A stretch of DNA of 64,000 bases, from NCBI GenBank assembly GCA_964609245.1, contig CAZSSB010000012.1, positions 6,525 to 70,524 on the forward strand, written 5' to 3'. The DNA is from JAFGCY01 sp964609245 (lineage in GTDB: Bacteria; 4484-113; JAFGCY01). A model generated the notes under the pieces. It was not told the origin of the DNA. It worked only from the letters and a program-made list of their open reading frames with translations, and did not search any database. A program made the translations under genes and the position numbers. This document shows positions 59,405 through 64,000 of the stretch, one piece after another; position 1 is the stretch's first letter, and every line of letters starts with the position of its first letter.

Positions 59405-59686
59405 ATGGTCACGATCCGCGAGAAGCTGATCGAGGCGCGGCGGGCGCTGGCCGCCGGCGACAGCGATCCGGCAGCGTCACTGATCGCCGCTGCGCTGAAA
59501 CACCTGCGCGAAGCCCTGCTGGCCGACGGCGAGGGTGGTGGAGGTACCGGCCAGCACAGCTCGCGCTATCGCGCCCTGGACGAGGCCCGGCGCTGCGCCA
59601 ACGACGCCCGCCAGCACCTTGAGGCCGGCAACGCAGCACAAGCCAGCGCCAGTCTGGCCGACGCCCTGAGCGCGCTGCCGAAGTGA
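59405..59686 (+). CDS. Small helical protein of unknown function
   Basis: This 93-residue soluble protein has two helix pairs: REKLIEARRALAAGDSDPAA, LIAAALKHLREALLAD, and the related DEARRCANDARQHLEAGNAA, SASLADALSALPK. The halves look alike, with a Gly-rich linker between, so it may be a helical-hairpin repeat. The ATG at 59399 is in frame but overlaps the -10 box, so I prefer 59405. No name can be given. Confidence 0.6.
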   Translation: MVTIREKLIEARRALAAGDSDPAASLIAAALKHLREALLADGEGGGGTGQHSSRYRALDEARRCANDARQHLEAGNAAQASASLADALSALPK

Positions 59687-59725
59687 GGTGAGCGGCGGAG
59701 CGAACCCGACCACTCGCGAGGGCCG

Positions 59726-61519
59726 CTAGGGGTAGCGTGTCTCGCGCAGGATGATGCTGGCGGGGTAGAACCCGCCGTTGAGCGGGATGGCGCGGATCTT
59801 GAGCAGCTTGGTTTCGCCGGGCCTCAGCGGAATCTCTTTCAGCAGCTGCTCGTCGCCGCTGGCCACCAGCGGGGTGGCCACGTACTCGTCATCGATGAAG
59901 AACTGGCCCTTGACCTCGCCCGCGCTGGCCCTGAGCACCACGAAGACCAGCGCCGGCCAGTTGCGTCCGTTGTGCAGCTCGACGGAGTAGCTGTGGGTCA
60001 TCCCGTAGCAGCCGTTGAGGATCCGCTGGCCGTCATCGCTGACCGGGTCCTGCTCGCCGAGACGCAGGTAGAGCCACGGATCGCCGGACTGATAGCTGGC
60101 GGTCTGCGTGATATAGGGCGCGGGGAAGATGCCGTCCGAGGAGCCGTTGCCATCCTGCAGCGGGGCGACCGAGGCGACCGCGCCGTCGCCGAGCGCCAGC
60201 GTCTCCAGCCTGAGCGCGCTGTCGCCCAGGTTACTGATTTTGAAGTAGCCGCTGGCGGTGTAGCCGGAGCTCAGCGCCTGGGCGGTCAGATAGGCCTGGC
60301 CGCCGGCGGGCAGCCGCAGCACGTAGCCGCTGCCGCTATTGAGGTTGGTCCAGAACACCTCGGCGCTCTTGAAGCCGACGAAGAAGGTGTTAATGTCCGG
60401 TGCGCAGGTGCCGGGAATCACGTGCACCGCCGCCGCCTGGCTGCCGCCGTTGAGCACCCGCGCCACGAAGGTCAGCCGGCCCCCGCTGCGGTTCTGATGG
60501 TGAAAGACCAGCCGGCCCGCCTCCCGGGGCTGCAGCTGGGCGCTGTAGAGCAGCTGCGCCTGGTGCACCTGCTCCGGCACGTTGCTGAAGTAGGTAGCGC
60601 TCTCGCGGGGCAGCGCCAGTGCAGTGTTTTCCAGCAGTACCTGGGCCGAGCGGCTGGGCCCGCCGGTGGTGTACTCGACGCTGAGCTGCCGCTGCTGACC
60701 GGGCGAGACGCTGAGCCGGCCGTTGCCCGGCGAGGTGATATTGAAGTGCAGCTGCTGGCCCGCCTTGAGGCCGGCGTGGCTGCGGAGCGCGTGCTCGACG
60801 CAGTCGCGGACGGTGTCCTGACTGACGCTGCGGCCGGTCACCTGCGCCGTCAGCGCCGGCGGCACCGCCGCGCTGCTCAGCTGGGTGTGGCTGGGCGGGT
60901 TGTAGACGCTGTGGCCGTCGCTGATGATCAGGTTGGCCAGCGAGGGATCGGCGCGCAGCGAGGACGTCGGCAGCGCCAGCGTGCCGCTGGCCGTCGCCGC
61001 CGAGCCGCTGGTGGTTTCCAGCGTACCTCCGGAGTCTGGCGTGGGCGCGGGGGCCGCCGGGGCGACCGGCGTTTCATCGACGGGCGGCTCAAGGTCCCAG
61101 GCCCTGAGCAGGTTGTCGCGCCAGGTGTGGGCCAGCTCCTGAGGGGTTGCACCCCAGGCCTTGCCCTCCATGTCCGTGGCGACCAGCAGCACACGGCCGT
61201 TGAGGAACAGCGCGTAGCGGCGGCCGCTGTTGTCCGTGGCCTTGACGCTGAGCTCCGCCTGCTGGGTGCGGTAGGCACTGGCGATCAGCGCGGCGGCCAC
61301 CGAGATGTTTCTCAGCGGGGTGCGCGAGCGCTGATCCTTGGCCAGCTGGGCCACCTTCTCGCCGTTGACCAGCAGCGCCACCGCGGGCTTGCCGTTGGGC
61401 GTGCTGGAGCGGGCGGTCTCGACGCGGATGCTTCTTTCGAAGCCGGCGGCGGGCGCGCAGGGCGCGGCGAGCGTCAGCGCCAGCCAGATCAGGCCGAGCA
61501 CCGCCACAAGCCGCGCCAT
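59726..61519 (-). CDS. Large secreted protein of unknown function
   Basis: The 597-residue protein has a signal peptide (ARLVAVLGLIWLALTLAAPC). An N-terminal domain (residues 30-140) has repeated strands such as PAVALLVNGEKVAQLAKDQR and RYALFLNGRVLLVATDMEGK. A Pro/Ala/Ser linker follows, then a beta-rich C-terminal part (SYSVELHNGRNWPALVFVVL). No catalytic motif is visible. The ATG 61519 is chosen for the signal peptide; TATAAT lies 16-21 bases upstream. Two DnaA boxes lie across its promoter. Confidence 0.65.
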   Translation of the reverse strand: MARLVAVLGLIWLALTLAAPCAPAAGFERSIRVETARSSTPNGKPAVALLVNGEKVAQLAKDQRSRTPLRNISVAAALIASAYRTQQAELSVKATDNSGRRYALFLNGRVLLVATDMEGKAWGATPQELAHTWRDNLLRAWDLEPPVDETPVAPAAPAPTPDSGGTLETTSGSAATASGTLALPTSSLRADPSLANLIISDGHSVYNPPSHTQLSSAAVPPALTAQVTGRSVSQDTVRDCVEHALRSHAGLKAGQQLHFNITSPGNGRLSVSPGQQRQLSVEYTTGGPSRSAQVLLENTALALPRESATYFSNVPEQVHQAQLLYSAQLQPREAGRLVFHHQNRSGGRLTFVARVLNGGSQAAAVHVIPGTCAPDINTFFVGFKSAEVFWTNLNSGSGYVLRLPAGGQAYLTAQALSSGYTASGYFKISNLGDSALRLETLALGDGAVASVAPLQDGNGSSDGIFPAPYITQTASYQSGDPWLYLRLGEQDPVSDDGQRILNGCYGMTHSYSVELHNGRNWPALVFVVLRASAGEVKGQFFIDDEYVATPLVASGDEQLLKEIPLRPGETKLLKIRAIPLNGGFYPASIILRETRYP

Positions 61520-61534
61520 CGTCCGCACCGCTGG

Positions 61535-61540
61535 ATTATA
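61535..61540 (-). promoter_or_regulatory. -10 box TATAAT for the 61519 gene
   Basis: Minus-strand GC-TATAAT lies 15 bases before the ATG. The expected -35 region overlaps two DnaA boxes. Confidence 0.5.
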
Positions 61541-61544
61541 GCAG

Positions 61545-61564
61545 TTATGCACAGGTTATCCACA
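61545..61564 (+). promoter_or_regulatory. Two perfect DnaA boxes in tandem
   Basis: TTATGCACA (61545-61553) and TTATCCACA (61556-61564) both fit TTATNCACA exactly, start 11 bases apart and face the same way. They overlap the promoter of the gene at 61519. There is no AT-rich unwinding element or further box cluster nearby, so it is more a DnaA-controlled promoter than an origin. Confidence 0.6.
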
Positions 61565-61590
61565 AGGGGGAGCGCATGATTCGGCTGGGA

Positions 61591-61634
61591 CTACACCAGC
61601 TTCACGACCTGCGCTTGCCGACTTGCAGGACCAC
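61591..61634 (-). pseudogene. Remnant of a tyrS 3' end
   Basis: The bases from TACACCAGCTTCACGACC onward match the tyrS 3' end at 62834 with one deletion and a few mismatches over about 35 bases. The minus-strand reading frame is broken by the deletion. It is a short leftover of a duplicated tyrS end. Confidence 0.55.
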
Positions 61635-61643
61635 CAGCACGCG

Positions 61644-62210
61644 TCACTCAGCTCGACACACCGTCACAATGAAGTAGACAATTGCCGCGACGACTAGTGC
61701 AGCGATAGCGAGAGCTCCTATACAAGCACAATTGGCGATGGGATGCCGATGCTGATTGACCTTTGTGGGCTCCTCAAACCCGGTTGCGAAGTAGAACCAT
61801 GCAACGCCGCCCTGGAACTCCTCTGGAGGTTCAAGGTAAAGAGAGCGCAGTATCACGGGCAGATCGAAGGCTCCAGGAGCGGACTGACCAAAGGTGAAGT
61901 GAGATGAGAAGTCAAGGCGCCCGTCTTCCGCAGGGTACATGTCATGATGCACAACCCACAAGGTCTGCTCGGTCGGAACTTCAGCGTTGTGCTTCTCAAT
62001 GAAATCGATCAGTCTCCCGATCTGCGACAGGGGCCAGAACCAGACTTCCCTGCCCTCAAAGAAGGGGTGGAGTTCAACTCCGGGAATCGCAAGCCCTGTA
62101 ATTTCGTCAGGCAGGGCTTCGGGAAGAGCCTGCTCCGGCCAGGCGAGGATCCTCCGCTCTTCCAGCGTGTAGAGCTCCTCGTATGGATGCTCGACCGAGT
62201 CCTCGACCAT
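61644..62210 (-). CDS. Hypothetical protein with C-terminal membrane anchor
   Basis: This 188-residue protein begins with acidic helices (ELYTLEERRILAWPEQAL), has an aromatic-rich middle (EGREVWFWPLSQIGRLIDFI, FQGGVAWFYFATGFEEP) and ends with one hydrophobic helix (CACIGALAIAALVVAAIVYF) preceded by HRHP. Most of the protein would face the cytosol. Base composition is less GC-rich than its neighbours, in line with a recent arrival. The ATG at 62210 lacks a strong ribosome binding site. tyrS-end remnants lie at both sides (61591, 62227). Confidence 0.6.
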   Translation of the reverse strand: MVEDSVEHPYEELYTLEERRILAWPEQALPEALPDEITGLAIPGVELHPFFEGREVWFWPLSQIGRLIDFIEKHNAEVPTEQTLWVVHHDMYPAEDGRLDFSSHFTFGQSAPGAFDLPVILRSLYLEPPEEFQGGVAWFYFATGFEEPTKVNQHRHPIANCACIGALAIAALVVAAIVYFIVTVCRAE

Positions 62211-62226
62211 CGCTCTGAGATCAACC

Positions 62227-62250
62227 TTACACCAGCTTAACGTCCCTGGG
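62227..62250 (-). repeat. Second short copy of the tyrS end sequence
   Basis: TTACACCAGCTTAACGTCCC resembles the tyrS end TTACACCAGCTTCACGACC. On the minus strand it reads VKLV then stop, as does TyrS. It lies between the DUF2442-like gene and the gene at 62210. Confidence 0.4.
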
Positions 62251-62284
62251 CACGACCGCGTGCAGGCGAGCTGATATCGCTCGG

Positions 62285-62554
62285 TTACTTCGCAGGCTGT
62301 GGCACCTGCAGTTCGGCCATGTGCCTGAGCGAGTCAACACAGAAGTCAACCGGACCGGGGAACTCAATGAAGCTGCCGCTCTCGTCAAGCCGGACCTGGG
62401 AGAAGACGGCACCGTCGCGCAGCGCAGCGTAGACCCCGCCGGATTCGATCAGGTCGGACAGATCGACGGTAAGCCGCGCGCCGTCGTCGTACGCCAGTTC
62501 GAGCAGGTGGCCCGAAAGGGGGGAAACCTCCAGCAGTCTGTTGCCATGCTTCAT
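62285..62554 (-). CDS. DUF2442 family protein
   Basis: The 89-residue protein has the DUF2442 pattern: LLEVSPLSGHLLELAYDDGA, LTVDLSDLIESGGVYAALRD, FSQVRLDESGSFIEFPG and VDFCVDSLR. These small proteins are usually next to a DUF4160 gene, as here (18 bases upstream). The pair has a layout like toxin-antitoxin loci, but no activity is established to my knowledge. A GTG at 62557 is directly before the ATG 62554. Confidence 0.85.
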   Translation of the reverse strand: MKHGNRLLEVSPLSGHLLELAYDDGARLTVDLSDLIESGGVYAALRDGAVFSQVRLDESGSFIEFPGPVDFCVDSLRHMAELQVPQPAK

Positions 62555-62572
62555 CACTAAATCCTACCGGGT

Positions 62573-62833
62573 CTACTCAAGTGGCGCAACGCGCAGCGGC
62601 GGTTGCCCGTCGCGGCACCTCTCCCAGTTGCTGAGGAGTTCCTGCCGGTGCAGCTCTGCCCATTCCGTCACCATTGAGACAACGCGCGTCGGAGCCTCGC
62701 CGGCCAATACCTGAATCGGGTCGATTCCCATGACCAACTGATGTTCCGCGTACCGCACATGGAAATGCGGAACGCCATGCTCGGCGTAGAACATCATGAT
62801 TGCGATGCCGTAGAACGTTGAGATAACAGGCAT
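62573..62833 (-). CDS. DUF4160 family protein
   Basis: This 86-residue protein begins MPVISTFYGIAIMMFYAEHG and has VPHFHVRYAEHQLVM, the DUF4160 hallmark with conserved His residues, and ends with SNWERCRDGQPPLRVAPLE. The start ATG overlaps the tyrS stop codon by one base (TAATG), so it is translated from the tyrS mRNA. The DUF2442 gene follows. The His-x-His pattern could bind metal. Confidence 0.86.
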   Translation of the reverse strand: MPVISTFYGIAIMMFYAEHGVPHFHVRYAEHQLVMGIDPIQVLAGEAPTRVVSMVTEWAELHRQELLSNWERCRDGQPPLRVAPLE

Positions 62834-64000
62834 TACACCAGCTTCACGACCTTGCGCTTGCTGACCTGGAGTACGGCTCCGGATTCGTGCGAATAGAGGG
62901 CAAACCGATCAGTCACCGTCTCTTCGTTCAGCTTGACCCCGCCGCCTGTGATCAGCCGTTCCCCCTCCTTCCTGCTGGAGATCAGATCTAGGGCTTTCAT
63001 CAGATACACAAGCTTCCTGTCGCCCACCTTGTATTCCTCAGGCACCTCCACTTCCTCGATATCCTCGTCGCTGAAGGTCTTCTCCTGCACGGTGCGCTGG
63101 AAGTGCGCGGCGGCCTCGTTGGCCTTCTCCTCGCCATGGTACATGCCCGTGATCTGGCTGGCGACCCACTTCTTGACCCCCATCGGGTCAGCCGCGGCCT
63201 TCGCCTTCCACTCGTCGCGCACGCTCTGGCGCTGGTCGACGGCGATGTCGATGTAGTGGCCGATTATCTCGTCTGAGATCCGCATCACCTTGCCGTACAT
63301 GTCCTCGGGGCTGGCCAGCACGTCGATGGTGTTGCCCCAGCTCTTGGACATCTTGCGCCCGTCGGTGCCCATCAGCAGCGGGCCGGTCAGCATCACGTGC
63401 GGCCCTCTGACTTCGCGCCCGCCCGCGGGATGCGCGGCGTACAGCGGATGATCCTTGCCCTTGAGCTTGCGGGCGAAGTGCTCCTGGATGATGCGGCCTG
63501 AGAGCAGGTTGAAGTGCTGGTCGTAGCCGCCCACCTGAACGTCGCAGTTGAGCGCGAAGGCGTCAAAGCCCTGCATCAGGGTGTAGAGGCACTCGTGGAG
63601 CCGCACGCCCGCGCCGCTTTCGAGGCGGCTGCGGAAGTCCTGGCGCGCGATCACCTGGCTGAGCGGGAACAGGCTGGCCAGCTCGGCGAGCTCAGCGAAC
63701 CTAAGCTCCGCCAGCCAGTCGCCGTTGTGGCGGATCTCCGTCTTCTCGCGGTCGAGCAGCCGGAAGGCCTGATCGGTGTAGAAGCGCGCCAGGTCGAGCA
63801 CGTGCTCGTGGCTCAGCTGCTCGCGCTCCGCTGTCTGGTCGCTCGGGTCGCCGACGGTGGCGGTGTAGTCGCCGATCAGGAAGATCACCTGGTGGCCCAG
63901 CGCCTGGAACTTGCGGAGCGGCATCACCGGAATCATATGCCCGATGTGCAGGCTCTCGCTGGTGGGGTCCACGCCGAGGTAGACCCTGAGCGGCACGCCG
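62833..64000 (-). CDS. tyrS: Tyrosyl-tRNA synthetase (5' end beyond window)
   Basis: The 388 residues visible include DPTSESLHIGHMIPVMPLRK (HIGH motif), FLIGDYTATVGDPSDQTAE, VGGYDQHFNLLSGR, GTDGRKMSKSWGNTIDV (KMSKS motif) and a C-terminal S4-like RNA-binding domain (LITGGGVKLNEETV to KRKVVKLV). It charges tRNA-Tyr. The reading frame continues past 64000, so the start codon is not visible. The domain order fits the TyrS class that lacks long insertions. Its stop overlaps the DUF4160 start. Confidence 0.96.
   Translation of the reverse strand, partial: GVPLRVYLGVDPTSESLHIGHMIPVMPLRKFQALGHQVIFLIGDYTATVGDPSDQTAEREQLSHEHVLDLARFYTDQAFRLLDREKTEIRHNGDWLAELRFAELAELASLFPLSQVIARQDFRSRLESGAGVRLHECLYTLMQGFDAFALNCDVQVGGYDQHFNLLSGRIIQEHFARKLKGKDHPLYAAHPAGGREVRGPHVMLTGPLLMGTDGRKMSKSWGNTIDVLASPEDMYGKVMRISDEIIGHYIDIAVDQRQSVRDEWKAKAAADPMGVKKWVASQITGMYHGEEKANEAAAHFQRTVQEKTFSDEDIEEVEVPEEYKVGDRKLVYLMKALDLISSRKEGERLITGGGVKLNEETVTDRFALYSHESGAVLQVSKRKVVKLV

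Noticed and set aside
61545..61564. Chromosome origin (oriC) at the DnaA boxes
   Set aside because: There are only two boxes, no AT-rich unwinding region and no dnaA/dnaN/gidA genes nearby. A promoter role is more likely.

Overview
This is a high-GC bacterial chromosome window with a 100-base run of N (51447-51546), so it comes from a scaffolded assembly. Most genes resemble known families only at domain level. A recurring feature is a -10 box of the form G(C/G)TANNNT lying 6-8 bases before the start codon, which predicts many leaderless mRNAs. With the high GC, the dispersed double-hairpin repeats and the uncharacterised DUF6754 membrane locus, this suggests a poorly sampled environmental phylum. 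I cannot name the phylum from sequence alone.

Layout. 1-1992: tail of a probable methylmalonyl-CoA epimerase, a TerC-type membrane protein, and an ECF sigma factor overlapping a zinc-finger anti-sigma-like protein. 2050-14135: the most unusual region. It holds a strong promoter and a 23-codon ORF, then a SAM methyltransferase, a small 91/37-residue protein with nested starts, an ABC ATPase, and twelve GNAT-type acyltransferase genes. The twelve fall into two paralogous families, eight type A and four type B, many with overlapping stop and start codons. A 58-residue very basic protein lies inside the array. An RtcB-type RNA ligase and an ABC-2 permease follow. I infer one co-directional transcription programme, possibly for making or exporting a modified small molecule or peptide, but its substrate is unknown.

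14169-20541: a UPF0316 membrane protein, two alpha/beta-hydrolase lipoproteins, a MscS channel and deoC. 20625-27561: a five-gene membrane locus (a KOW/barrel protein, a DUF6754 protein and three small membrane proteins), a DUF4870 protein, then the first of three tandem paralogous trypsin-PDZ proteases (26356-30355). 30457-41052: a PaaK-like ligase, a TlpA-like thioredoxin, biotin carboxylase plus biotin carrier, panB-panC-panD behind a structured leader, YjbQ, a deiodinase-like redoxin, a DUF169 protein, a gamma-carbonic-anhydrase-like protein and a secreted protein. REP/MITE-like palindromes are inserted between several of these.

41325-52422: an eight-PAS hybrid histidine kinase, a UvrD-type helicase, an M42 aminopeptidase, and a D-Ala-D-Ala carboxypeptidase cut by the assembly gap. 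52498-54602: an arsenic operon (arsR, arsC, acr3). 54682-64000: rsfS, tRNA-Ala(GGC), a polyglycine secreted protein, ribD, an XRE regulator with an apparently dead S24 peptidase domain, a large secreted protein whose promoter overlaps two perfect DnaA boxes, and tyrS followed by a DUF4160-DUF2442 pair. Remnants of the tyrS 3' end recur downstream.
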